Part shown: positions 18,176-26,748 of the stretch, piece by piece
How the letters are laid out: every line of letters begins with the position of its first letter
How positions within the stretch are numbered: position 1 is the stretch's first letter
Assembly: GCF_021545335.1 (NCBI RefSeq)
Contig: NZ_CP089312.1
Location: 434,001 to 498,000, forward strand
Direction: 5' to 3'
DNA: 64,000 nt
Source: Streptomyces sp. GQFP
GTDB taxonomy: Bacteria; Actinomycetota; Actinomycetes; Streptomycetales; Streptomycetaceae
The notes under the pieces: generated by a model
Told to the model about the DNA's origin: nothing
Databases searched by the model: none
What the model saw: the letters and a program-made list of their open reading frames with translations, nothing else
Translations under genes and position numbers: made by a program

Positions 18176-18529
18176 TGCAGGCGGTACCAGGCGAGGCCGC
18201 CGGGGAAGAAGCCGATGCCGCTGGTCGTGCCGTGGTCCGTGGTCGGGGTGCTCCCTCGGCAGGGCCCAGAACTCTCGTCAGGGCCCAGAAGTAATCACAA
18301 CTGATCGTTACCAAACAGATTCTGACGGTGAGCAACATGTGCCCGTCAAGGTTCCGGTGACGTACTCCCGTCTCACCTGTCACAACGGCCTGATTCGCGC
18401 CCCGCGCGGCGGCCTTTCGGGCGGCCCGGGGGCAGCGGTGTTCCCGACCGCACACGGGAAGAACGCACTACTGTGGAACACCAGTGACGTCCCTTGCTCA
18501 CTGTGAGTGTTCACGATGGAGTAGCGACG

Positions 18530-20914
18530 ATGAGTCCGGTGTACCCGTTCGACGATGCCGCCACGGCGCGGGCCGTCGTCGACGAGCGGGGCACACTGAC
18601 CGGCTGGAACGAGGGCGCTCGCAGGCTGCTGGGCTGGTCGGCGGCCGAGGTGCTGGGTCGTCCCGCCGCTTCTCTGCTGGCCGACGGCGATACGGCCGGG
18701 CCCGGCCGCCCGGACCAGGACCCCTGGTCCGGCACCATCGCGCTGCGTCACCGCGACGGCCGTACGGTGTCCACCTGGCTCCTCGCCCACCACCGGCCGG
18801 CCCCGGACAGCGGCCCGGCCGAGTGGCTCGTCGTCACCCCGCTGGAGGGCGGGCCGCGCCCCGAGGACGACCCGCTGATGCGGGCCGCGCTGGCCCAGGC
18901 GCCCTGTGCGACGGCCGTCTACGACGACCGGCTACGGCTGCACGGCTTGAACGACGCCATGGCCGGGGTCATCGGACTGCCGCTGGAGCGCATCCGGGGG
19001 CTCAGGATCGCCGAGATAGGCGGCAAGGGGCGCAGCGCGGAGCTGGAGCAGCACATGCTCGACGTGCTGACCAGCGGCCGGGCGAAGGACGTACAGACCT
19101 ATCTGCGGACCGGCGGCGAGGACCACGCGCATGCCTGGCTGGCCCGGCTTGCGCCGCTCAAGGACGCCGAGGGGCAAGTGCGGGGGGTCTGTCTCGCGGC
19201 CCATGACTTCACCGAGCAGTTCCTCGCCCGGGAGCGGCTCCAGCTGGTCAACGAGGCGAGCGTGCGCATCGGCACCACCCTCGACGTCATCCGGACGGCT
19301 CAGGAGCTGGCGGACGTCTGTGTCCCGGCCCTCGCCGATTTCGTCAGCGTCGATCTGCTGGACCCGCCGCAGCACGGCGGCGACCACCGCCCGGCCGAAC
19401 TGACCGCGCCCATCAGCCTCCGCCGGGCCGCCCACCGCTCGGTCCTCCCCGGCAGCCCGGAGGCCGTCGCCAAGCCGGGACAGCTGGACCAGTACCCCGC
19501 CTTCTCGCCCCAGGCCGACTCCCTCCTCGCGGGCCGTTCGATCATGGCCACCGTGCCCTCCGGCGACCTCGAACAGTGGCTGTCCTGGGACAAGGCGCGC
19601 TTCAACCGGGTCAGGGAGTTCGGCATCCACTCCACGATGTCCGTCCCGATAACGGCACGCGGCACGACCCTCGGCGTCGCCGTCCTGACCCGGTACCGGC
19701 GGCCCGACCCGTTCACCCCCGACGACGTCCTGCTCGCCGAGGAGGTGACCGCCCGGGCCGCCGTCTGTATCGACAACGCCCGCCGGTTCTCCCGCGAACG
19801 CGACACGGCCCTCGCCCTGCAGCGCAGCCTGCTCCCCCGGACCCTGCCGCGCACCGCCGCCCTCGAAGCGGCCTCTCGCTATCTCCCGGCGGCGCGGGCC
19901 GGGGTGGGCGGCGACTGGTTCGACGTGATCCCGCTGTCCGGGATGCGGGTCGCGATGGTCGTCGGGGACGTCGTCGGCCACGGCATCCAGGCCTCCGCGA
20001 CCATGGGCCGGCTGCGCACCGCCGTGCGCACGCTGGCCGACATCGACCTCGCCCCGGACGAGCTGCTGACCCACCTCGACGACCTCGTCGTCCGGCTGTC
20101 CGCCGAGGCCGGCAGCGAGGGCGGCCCGGGCGAGGTCGGCGCCACCTGTCTGTACGCGGTGTACGACCCGGTGGCGCGACGCTGCACCATCGCCCGAGCC
20201 GGGCATCCGCCGCCGATCATGCTCACGCCGGGCGGCAGACCCCGGCAGATCCGGCTGCCCGCCGGTCCCCCGCTGGGGCTGGGCGGGCTCCCCTTCGAGT
20301 CGACGGAACTGGATCTGCCCGAGGGCACGGTCCTCGCCCTCTACACCGACGGGCTGATCGAGAGCCGCGAGCAGGACATCGACACCGGTCACCGGCTGCT
20401 GTGCGAGGCGCTGGCGGCGTACGCGGACTCGCTCGACGAGACCTGCGACCGCATCCTGCACACCCTGCTCCCGCCGGGCGGCGCGGCCGACGACGTGGCG
20501 CTGCTGCTGGCCCGCACCCAGGGGCTGCCCGCCTCCCGGGTGACGACGTGGGACATCCCGCCGGACCCGGCGCTCGTCGGGCCGATCCGCAAGCAGGTCG
20601 GTGAGCAACTCGACGTCTGGGACCTGAGCGAGGCCGGGTTCACCACCGAGCTGGTGGTGAGCGAACTGGTCACCAACGCCATCCGGTACGGCTCGCACCC
20701 CATCCGGCTGCGCCTCATCCATGATTCGGCCAGGCTGATCTGCGAGGTCTCCGACAGCAGCCACACCGCCCCGCATCTGCGGCGGGCGAGGACCTTCGAC
20801 GAGGGCGGGCGGGGTCTGCTGCTGGTCGCCCAGCTCACCGAGCGGTGGGGCAGCCGGCACACGCCCGACGGGAAGACGATCTGGGCGGAGCTGTCGCTGA
20901 CGGACGAGGTGTGA
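18530..20914 (+). CDS. PAS-PAS-GAF-SpoIIE phosphatase-HATPase multidomain regulator
   Basis: 794 residues. Two PAS domains (about 5-80 and 105-220), a GAF domain (about 235-410), a PP2C-type SpoIIE phosphatase (about 430-640; GVGGDWFDVIPL, VVGDVVGHG, YTDGLIESR, GAADDVALLL) and a C-terminal HATPase_c kinase domain (about 650-790; VSELVTNAIRYG, FDEGGRGLLLV). This is a common Streptomyces layout, in which PP2C dephosphorylates STAS antagonists and the HATPase binds or phosphorylates them. The ATG at 18530 is chosen because GGAG lies 8 bases upstream; a TTG 36 bp earlier has no RBS. The sensed signal is unknown. The STAS proteins in this window are candidate partners only. Confidence 0.9.
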   Translation: MSPVYPFDDAATARAVVDERGTLTGWNEGARRLLGWSAAEVLGRPAASLLADGDTAGPGRPDQDPWSGTIALRHRDGRTVSTWLLAHHRPAPDSGPAEWLVVTPLEGGPRPEDDPLMRAALAQAPCATAVYDDRLRLHGLNDAMAGVIGLPLERIRGLRIAEIGGKGRSAELEQHMLDVLTSGRAKDVQTYLRTGGEDHAHAWLARLAPLKDAEGQVRGVCLAAHDFTEQFLARERLQLVNEASVRIGTTLDVIRTAQELADVCVPALADFVSVDLLDPPQHGGDHRPAELTAPISLRRAAHRSVLPGSPEAVAKPGQLDQYPAFSPQADSLLAGRSIMATVPSGDLEQWLSWDKARFNRVREFGIHSTMSVPITARGTTLGVAVLTRYRRPDPFTPDDVLLAEEVTARAAVCIDNARRFSRERDTALALQRSLLPRTLPRTAALEAASRYLPAARAGVGGDWFDVIPLSGMRVAMVVGDVVGHGIQASATMGRLRTAVRTLADIDLAPDELLTHLDDLVVRLSAEAGSEGGPGEVGATCLYAVYDPVARRCTIARAGHPPPIMLTPGGRPRQIRLPAGPPLGLGGLPFESTELDLPEGTVLALYTDGLIESREQDIDTGHRLLCEALAAYADSLDETCDRILHTLLPPGGAADDVALLLARTQGLPASRVTTWDIPPDPALVGPIRKQVGEQLDVWDLSEAGFTTELVVSELVTNAIRYGSHPIRLRLIHDSARLICEVSDSSHTAPHLRRARTFDEGGRGLLLVAQLTERWGSRHTPDGKTIWAELSLTDEV

Positions 20915-21018
20915 TTCCTGACTCCAACGGGGCGTGAACCATTTTGGCTCCGGCCGCATCGGACACTCGTGACGGTGCACGAGACGCCGTACGCGGAGCG
21001 ACTTCCAGGAGTGTCGAC

Positions 21019-21600
21019 ATGGCGATCTTCCGTACATCCCGAGCCGCGCTGCTCGCCTTACCGGTCCTGTTCCTCGGGGCCTGCGACAACGGCGGCGGCA
21101 CGACCGCCCCGACGGCAACCGTTCCATCGGCGTCCGCCACTTCGACGGCTGCCCCCTCGACGCCCGCCCCGTCGACCGACGGCACCCGCTGCCGCACCGC
21201 CGACCTGAGTGCCTCCGTCGGGCGGCTCGATCCGGGCGCCGGGCAGAAGAACTTCCCCGTCGTCCTCACCAACGACTCCGACCGCGTCTGCACCCTGCGC
21301 GGCTACCCGGGCGCCGCCTTCGTGAACGCGGCCGGCAAGCAGCTCGGCCCCGACCCGAAGCGCTCCGAGGCCACGCCGACGACGGTCGAGCTGGCGCCGG
21401 GCAGCAGCGCCTGGGCGGGCCTGAGCTTCGCCAACCCGGAGATCAGCGAGGCCGAGACGGCGACCCCGGCCGCGCTGCTGGTGACCCCGCCGGACGAACG
21501 GGACCCGCTGAAGGTGGCGTGGGACAAGGGTGAGGTGCCCGTCGGCGGGAACGAGTCGTCGGTGTTCCTGACGGTCTTCGGCCCGGGCAGCGGCGCGTGA
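21019..21600 (+). CDS. DUF4232 lipoprotein
   Basis: 193-residue secreted lipoprotein. The lipobox is LFLGAC with Cys22 as the lipidated residue. A Thr/Ser/Pro-rich linker (about 25-55) leads into a DUF4232 domain (RCRTADLSASVG..., NDSDRVCTLRGYPGAAF, AGLSFANPE), an Ig-like fold common in actinobacterial lipoproteins of unknown function. AGGAG lies 7 bases before the ATG. The stop codon abuts a 32-bp tandem repeat array. Confidence 0.88.
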   Translation: MAIFRTSRAALLALPVLFLGACDNGGGTTAPTATVPSASATSTAAPSTPAPSTDGTRCRTADLSASVGRLDPGAGQKNFPVVLTNDSDRVCTLRGYPGAAFVNAAGKQLGPDPKRSEATPTTVELAPGSSAWAGLSFANPEISEAETATPAALLVTPPDERDPLKVAWDKGEVPVGGNESSVFLTVFGPGSGA

Positions 21601-21900
21601 CCCGGCAGGGGCGCCCGACCCGGTGGGCGGGCAAGGTGAGCGGCGCCCTGACCCGGCGGGCGAGCCGGTGGGCGGCGCCCCGGCCCGGCGGGCAAACCCG
21701 TGACCAGCACCCCGACCCGGCGAGCAAACCCGTGAGCAGTGCACCCGACCCGGTGGGCGAACCCCTGACCAGCACCCCGACCCACCGGGCCAACCCCTGA
21801 CCAGCACCCCGACCCACCGGGCCAACCCCTGACCAGCACCCCGACCCACCGGGCCAACCCCTGACCAGCACCCCGACCCGCCGGGCAGGCCCCTGACCGC
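21601..21900. repeat. 32-bp minisatellite (about nine units)
   Basis: Tandem array starting at the base after the lipoprotein stop. Three units at 21781, 21813 and 21845 are identical (core CCGGGCCAACCCCTGACCAG). Flanking units (21749, 21716, 21684, 21652, 21619 upstream; 21877 downstream) are progressively diverged, and two are 33 bp. Because 32 is not a multiple of 3, the open frames across it are artefacts. Confidence 0.9.
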
Positions 21901-21951
21901 CGCCTGCTTTCATGGGTCGGTTCCGCATTTTCCGTCCCGGAGGACCGAACC

Positions 21952-23226
21952 CTGAACTCCGCGTCCGCCGAGGCACTGTCCGTCGTGCTGCTCGTCGCCG
22001 TCCTGGCCTGTGCCGTCGTCCGCCCGTTCGGGCTGCCGGAGGCGGTCGTGGCGGTTCCCGCCGCCGGGCTCGTGGTCGTCACCGGCGCGATCTCGCCGGA
22101 GCACGCGTGGCAGGAGGCCGAGCGGCTCGGGCCGGTGGTCGGCTTCCTCGCGGCGGTGCTGGTGCTGGCCCACTTCTGCGATGTCGAGGGGCTCTTCCGG
22201 GCCTGCGGGGCGTGGATGGCCCGTCGGGCGGAGAACCGGCCGGGGCGGCTGCTGACCTCGTTCTTCGTGCTCGCCTCGGCGATCACCGCCGTACTGAGTC
22301 TGGACGCGACCGTCGTGCTGCTCACGCCGGTGGTGTTCGCCACGGCCGCCCGGAGCGGGATCCGGCCCAAGCCGCACGCCTATGCCTGCGCGCATCTGTC
22401 GAACACGGCGTCGCTGCTGCTGCCGGTCTCCAACCTCACCAACCTGCTGGCGTTCAGCGCGAGCGGACTGAGCTTCACCCGGTTCGCCGCGCTGATGGCG
22501 CTGCCCTGGCTGGTCGCGATCGGCGCCGAGTACCTGGTGTTCCGGCGGTTCTTCGCCGCCGATCTGGCGGTGCCCGCGCCGGACGCCGTGTCACGCCCGG
22601 AGACGGCGACAGAGGACGAGCCCGCGTTCCCCTTGTTCGCCCTTGTCACCGTGGGCTGCACGTTGGCCGGGTTCGTCGTGTGCTCCGCGGTGGGCATCGA
22701 CCCGGCGTGGGCCGCGCTCGCGGGGGCGCTCGTGCTCGCCGGGCGCGCGCTGGTGCGGCGGCGCGCCACCCCGGTGGCTGTCCTGCGGGCCACAGCACCC
22801 GGGTTCCTCGCGTTCGTGCTGGCGCTGGGCGTCGTCGTCCGCGCGGTCGTGGACAACGGGCTCGCCGACGCGCTCGGCCGGGTGCTGCCCGACGGGACCG
22901 GACTGGTCGCGCTGCTCGGGATCGCCGCGCTGGCCGCCGTACTCGCCAATCTGATCAACAACCTGCCCGCGGTGCTGGTGCTGTTGCCGCTGACCGCCAC
23001 GGCCGGTCCGGGTGCGGTGCTCGCCGTGCTGCTCGGGGTGAACATCGGTCCGAACCTGACGTACGCCGGATCGCTGGCGACCCTGCTGTGGCGGCGGATC
23101 GTGCAGCGGTACGAACACGAGGTCGGGATCGGGGAGTTCACGCGGCTCGGGCTGATCTCCGTGCCGGCCGCGCTGATCCCGGCCGTGGTGGCGCTGTGGG
23201 GCTCGCTGCTGGTCGTCGGGGGCTGA
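21952..23226 (+). CDS. ArsB/SLC13-like membrane transporter (probable CTG start)
   Basis: 424-residue protein with about 10-11 membrane segments and two symmetric re-entrant-like motifs: SLDATVVLLTPVV with HLSNTASLLLPVSNLTNLL in the first half, and LANLINNLPAVLVLLPLT with GVNIGPNLTYAGSLATLLW in the second. This is the ion-transporter (ArsB/NhaD, CitMHS-like) layout. A CTG codon at 21952 has GGAGG 8 bases upstream and adds a natural N-terminus (NSASAEALSVV) before the first helix; the nearest GTG (21985) lies inside that helix and has no RBS. No arsenic genes are adjacent, so the substrate (anion, arsenite or dicarboxylate) is open. Confidence 0.82.
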   Translation: MNSASAEALSVVLLVAVLACAVVRPFGLPEAVVAVPAAGLVVVTGAISPEHAWQEAERLGPVVGFLAAVLVLAHFCDVEGLFRACGAWMARRAENRPGRLLTSFFVLASAITAVLSLDATVVLLTPVVFATAARSGIRPKPHAYACAHLSNTASLLLPVSNLTNLLAFSASGLSFTRFAALMALPWLVAIGAEYLVFRRFFAADLAVPAPDAVSRPETATEDEPAFPLFALVTVGCTLAGFVVCSAVGIDPAWAALAGALVLAGRALVRRRATPVAVLRATAPGFLAFVLALGVVVRAVVDNGLADALGRVLPDGTGLVALLGIAALAAVLANLINNLPAVLVLLPLTATAGPGAVLAVLLGVNIGPNLTYAGSLATLLWRRIVQRYEHEVGIGEFTRLGLISVPAALIPAVVALWGSLLVVGG

Positions 23227-23247
23227 GGGGCGGGCGGGGCCCGGTCG

Positions 23248-25185
23248 TCAGCGGCCTCCCCAGCCGCCGTATCCACCGCCGTAGCCGTAGCCGCCGTATC
23301 CGTTTCCGCTGCCGTAGCCGTAGTTGTTGTCGTTGTCTCCGTACTGCCCGTTGGAGGAGCAGGCGTGGTAGCCGTAGTAGTAGCAGGGCACGTTGGACGG
23401 GTACGAGGCCGACGGGGTCGGCTGGGCCGTCGACTGGGTCGGGGTCGGTTCGGCCTCTGTGGGGGTCGGTGTCGGGGTCGGTGAGGGCTTGGGGCTCTTC
23501 TTGACGACGGGGGCCTTCGACTCGGTGGCCGCGTCCCAGTTGACAGCCTTCATCTGGAGCGAGGGCGCCGAGGAGTCGAAGACCCAGTGCTGGTCCGCGG
23601 ACTCCTCGCGTGTCTTCAGGACCAGCGCGGTCTTGTTCTTGGCGTCGGCGGGGGTCAGCGCCAGGTCCTGGTCCCAGCGCGGGACCAGGGTGCCCTGGAG
23701 GGTGAAGTCGTAGCGCACGTTCTTGGTGGCGGGCTGGGCGGTGCCCGTGCACGGGGCGAGCTGGACGGAGTAGCCGAGGTGGGAGTCGAGGCAGAGGTCC
23801 GGGGCGGCGATGCTGCGCAGCAGGCCGTCCTTCTCGTACGCCCACTGCTGGCCGGCCGCCGACGAGCAGCCGGTCAGCTCGGTCTCCGCGCCCTTGACGG
23901 GCTTGCCGCCGGCGACGCCGATGCACAGTCCGGACTCGACGTTGTGCAGCCGGCCGAGGAGGGCGCCCTTCGTGGTCTCCCCGGCGCCGATCCAGGAGGT
24001 GTCGTTGTCGGAGGTGCCGGAGCCGTTGGTGGCGGTGTCCGAGGGGCTGGTCTGGGCCGTCGGGCCTTCCTCGTCGCCCTGGCCGAGGGCGTTCCACAGG
24101 ACCAAGGGAAGGAGGACCAGCGCGCTGACGGTCGCGACGGCGAGGGCGCGGTTGCGGCGGCGGACCGCGCGCCGGGCCGCCTTGTGCGCGGAGCGGTGCG
24201 ATCCGGGGCGGACGACCAGTTCGGTGGAGACGGGTGCCGTGGTGGGCATGGGCGGGGCCTGGGCCAGGACGCGCGGGACCGGGAGCAGGTTCTCGACCGT
24301 GGCGATCTCGACGATCGGGGCCTGCTCGACCTCCACGATGGCGCTCTCGGCGGCACGTCCGGGTCTGGACTCCAGGTAGGCGCGCGCACCCCAGCCGAGC
24401 ACGCCTTCGGCCAGTGCGAGGGCGAGGTCGCCGTTGAACTGGTTCAGCTGGTCGCCGGCGTACCGGCAGTGCTTGCAGTCGGCGAGGTGCTTGGCCAGAT
24501 CGGGGTCGACGTCGAGGCTGCGGCGTCGGCAGGTGACGTCGATCAGCCGGATGTAGCGGCGGCACTCGTCGCGGGGCACGACCTCGCGGTGGACGTGCAG
24601 GCACTCCTCGCGGAGGCGGCCACGGGCCCGGCCGAGTTCCACGGCGGCGTCGGTCACGCTCAGGCCCAGCAGGGCGGCGGGTATCTCCAGCGGTTCGCCC
24701 TCGACCTCCGCGTGCCACAGCAGACAGCGCGCGGACTGCGAGAGGTTCTGGAACGCCCTGGAGAGCAGCCGCCGGTCGGGGGCGGGCAGCAGACGGGCGG
24801 CGACGCGGTTTCCGCCGCCGGGTGTGGTGCGCAGCTCGGGGTGGAGCATCTCGTGGCGGTGGTCGCTCTCCCACTCGGCCGCGAGACGGCGGACGGTGAC
24901 CAGGAGTTGGGGCCGCCACGCGGAGGTGGGGCCGTTGTGCCGGAGAGACTCCCCGAAGAGGCGGGTGAACGCGGCGGTGGTGAGCATTCCGGCGGGGCGC
25001 GCGCCGCTGGTGCACAGACGGGCGTAGGCGAAAGCTGCTTCCCAGTGCCGGTCGAGCAGTTCACCGACGGGATGGAGTGCGGGCGTCGTCCCCGTCCACT
25101 TCGTCAGCTCGGCGCTGAGTTCGACGTCCGAAGCGTCGTAAGCCGGAGCTGGGGTTGGGGAATTCGACAGGCCTGCGTCTTTCAC
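23248..25185 (-). CDS. Sigma-like / zinc-finger / TM / ricin-type lectin fusion regulator, paralog 2
   Basis: 645 residues with the same order as the protein at 12840-14486. Sigma-region-2-like (about 40-85; DRHWEAAFAYARLCTSGARP), sigma-region-4-like (about 135-200; SRAFQNLSQSARCLLWHAEVE), and a zinc motif at identical numbering, H233-x3-C237-x2-C240. Then a membrane helix (about 346-366), an outer beta-trefoil (about 405-535; DLCLDSH), a Thr/Pro linker (about 560-600), and a tail of about 45 residues very rich in Tyr, Gly and Asn that the other paralog lacks. The GTG start has GGAGGAA about 8 bases upstream. Monocistronic. The outer domain suggests carbohydrate sensing; regulated intramembrane proteolysis or tethered control of the sigma-like part is inference. 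Confidence 0.78.
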   Translation of the reverse strand: MKDAGLSNSPTPAPAYDASDVELSAELTKWTGTTPALHPVGELLDRHWEAAFAYARLCTSGARPAGMLTTAAFTRLFGESLRHNGPTSAWRPQLLVTVRRLAAEWESDHRHEMLHPELRTTPGGGNRVAARLLPAPDRRLLSRAFQNLSQSARCLLWHAEVEGEPLEIPAALLGLSVTDAAVELGRARGRLREECLHVHREVVPRDECRRYIRLIDVTCRRRSLDVDPDLAKHLADCKHCRYAGDQLNQFNGDLALALAEGVLGWGARAYLESRPGRAAESAIVEVEQAPIVEIATVENLLPVPRVLAQAPPMPTTAPVSTELVVRPGSHRSAHKAARRAVRRRNRALAVATVSALVLLPLVLWNALGQGDEEGPTAQTSPSDTATNGSGTSDNDTSWIGAGETTKGALLGRLHNVESGLCIGVAGGKPVKGAETELTGCSSAAGQQWAYEKDGLLRSIAAPDLCLDSHLGYSVQLAPCTGTAQPATKNVRYDFTLQGTLVPRWDQDLALTPADAKNKTALVLKTREESADQHWVFDSSAPSLQMKAVNWDAATESKAPVVKKSPKPSPTPTPTPTEAEPTPTQSTAQPTPSASYPSNVPCYYYGYHACSSNGQYGDNDNNYGYGSGNGYGGYGYGGGYGGWGGR

Positions 25186-25346
25186 GTCTGCATTCCTCCA
25201 CGGACAACGCGGGTTTTAGTCCATACCTAGCGGTATGCGACCCGGCCGACGAAACGACAGGATCGGACCAAACGGGGAATCGGCATCGCGAACGCCCGCA
25301 GCGGACAGCTCTTTTGGAGCGGGGAGCCAACGGGGACGCCGCGTAC

Positions 25347-25397
25347 GTGCAGGGGGAAAAGAGACTGTCCGCACGCCGACGTGCACACCTTTGCACA
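25347..25397 (-). promoter_or_regulatory. Motif pair upstream of sigma-lectin paralog 2
   Basis: CACCTTTGCACA at 25386-25397 is identical to 14627-14638 upstream of paralog 1. GTGCAGGGGGAA at 25347-25358 is the inverted version of 14607-14618. The intergenic gap 25186-25680 otherwise shows a lower-GC stretch (25420-25560) but no gene I can support. Confidence 0.4.
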
Positions 25398-25680
25398 GCT
25401 CATCGAGCTGGAACAAGAGATCACGCCGTTTTCCGCATTCCGGTACGGACTAATACAGTTGACGGCGTGTCAATGGGATGCATCTTTGGGATTGCCACTG
25501 TATCAACATCCTCATTGCAAACGGTATTCACTTCGCTCGGGGGCCGTTTCGCAACCATTGGCGGCAGTCCACCACCGGTGGCGCAAAACCGTCCGTCCAC
25601 GCCGTCCCGCCGACGCTTCCTGTGCGTTTCCCCAGCTCACGTTCCGGGTGTGTGGTAAATCCCTGCAACACACGGCGCCG

Positions 25681-26679
25681 TCACGGGAGTTGAACGGTTC
25701 CTTCACCTCGCCACCCAGAAGCCACCACAGAACCAATAGCATCATCGGTTACCGCTGGTACGCGCCTGCACAGCGTCCGGTACGCGCCCGGCGGCATCCC
25801 ATGGCGTTCACGGAACACCCGGTTGAAGTGGAACGGGCTGGCGAAGCCGGAGGCGACGGCGACGCGTTCCACCGGCAGGTCGGTGGCCTCCAACAGCCGG
25901 GCCGCATGGCTCAGTCGGGCCTCGCGCAGTGCCCGCATCGGGGAACGGCCGAGCTGCTCGGTGAAGAGGTGCGCGAACCGCGAGGGCGAGAGCGCGACGC
26001 CCTCGGCGAGGGAGCGGACGGTGTGCGGGGCGGCGGGATCGGCGGCGATAAGGGCTTCCACGCGGCTCACCCGGACGTCGATTCCCGGCCGTTGTGGAAG
26101 GGGCCGGGCGGCCGCCGAGGCGAGCAGGACGATTTCCTCCAGGGAACAGAGGGCGAGTTCCCGGGCGGCGGTGCCGTGCGCGACGACTATCGGGCTCTCG
26201 GGCGGAGACGAAGCAGCGGAATCGGGCGGGGAATTGGGCGGCCTTGTGCCACTGCCCGGCCAGCGGGCGTCGGACAGCATTCGGGCGAACGCGGTCGCCA
26301 TCCGGTCGTGCAGGGCCTCCGGGACCGGGGCGACGACGTACATGCCGTCGCCGACGGCGTACGGGCTCAGCCAGGGCGTCCAGGACGGGCGGGCCTGGCA
26401 GTGCGCCCACCAGAACCGCCAGTGCCGGGCGCCCGGTTGGACCTGATAGCGGTGGCGCACTCCGGGGCCGAGGGCGACCAGGTCCCCGGCGCCGGCCCGC
26501 ACCCCGGCCGTGCCCTGGGTCAGCAGCCCGTGGCCGCCGGTCGTCCAGGTGAACAGCCAACTGTCGGCGCCCCGCGGCCGGTTGACGGCGTACCCCGGCC
26601 CTTCGTCGTAGCGCCCGACGGTCACCAGGCCGGGCGGTGGTGCGGGGACGGCGGTCTCGGGCAATCCGTCAGCGTTCAC
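25681..26679 (-). CDS. AraC-family transcriptional regulator
   Basis: 332 residues. The N-terminal cupin-like sensor domain (about 15-130) contains TWTTGGHGLLTQG and ALGPGVRHRYQV. The C-terminal double helix-turn-helix (about 220-315) shows the family pattern SLAEGVALSPSRFAHLFTEQ, then AVASGFASPFHFNRVFRERHGMPP. The GTG at 26679 is preferred because GGGAGG lies 6 bases upstream; an ATG at 26685 directly abuts it. It is divergent from the PhyH dioxygenase gene with about 70 bp between them, so it probably controls that gene, likely in response to a small molecule or sugar. Confidence 0.88.
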   Translation of the reverse strand: MNADGLPETAVPAPPPGLVTVGRYDEGPGYAVNRPRGADSWLFTWTTGGHGLLTQGTAGVRAGAGDLVALGPGVRHRYQVQPGARHWRFWWAHCQARPSWTPWLSPYAVGDGMYVVAPVPEALHDRMATAFARMLSDARWPGSGTRPPNSPPDSAASSPPESPIVVAHGTAARELALCSLEEIVLLASAAARPLPQRPGIDVRVSRVEALIAADPAAPHTVRSLAEGVALSPSRFAHLFTEQLGRSPMRALREARLSHAARLLEATDLPVERVAVASGFASPFHFNRVFRERHGMPPGAYRTLCRRVPAVTDDAIGSVVASGWRGEGTVQLP

Positions 26680-26748
26680 AGGCATCCTCCCCCGGGGTGC
26701 GGCGCCCCTAGTGTGACGGCGAGTCGCAGCGGACCGAAGGAGTGAACG

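Noticed and set aside
21601..21900. Regular 32-bp repeats that could suggest a CRISPR array
   Set aside because: The units abut directly with no spacers, diverge gradually, and no cas genes are near. It is a minisatellite.
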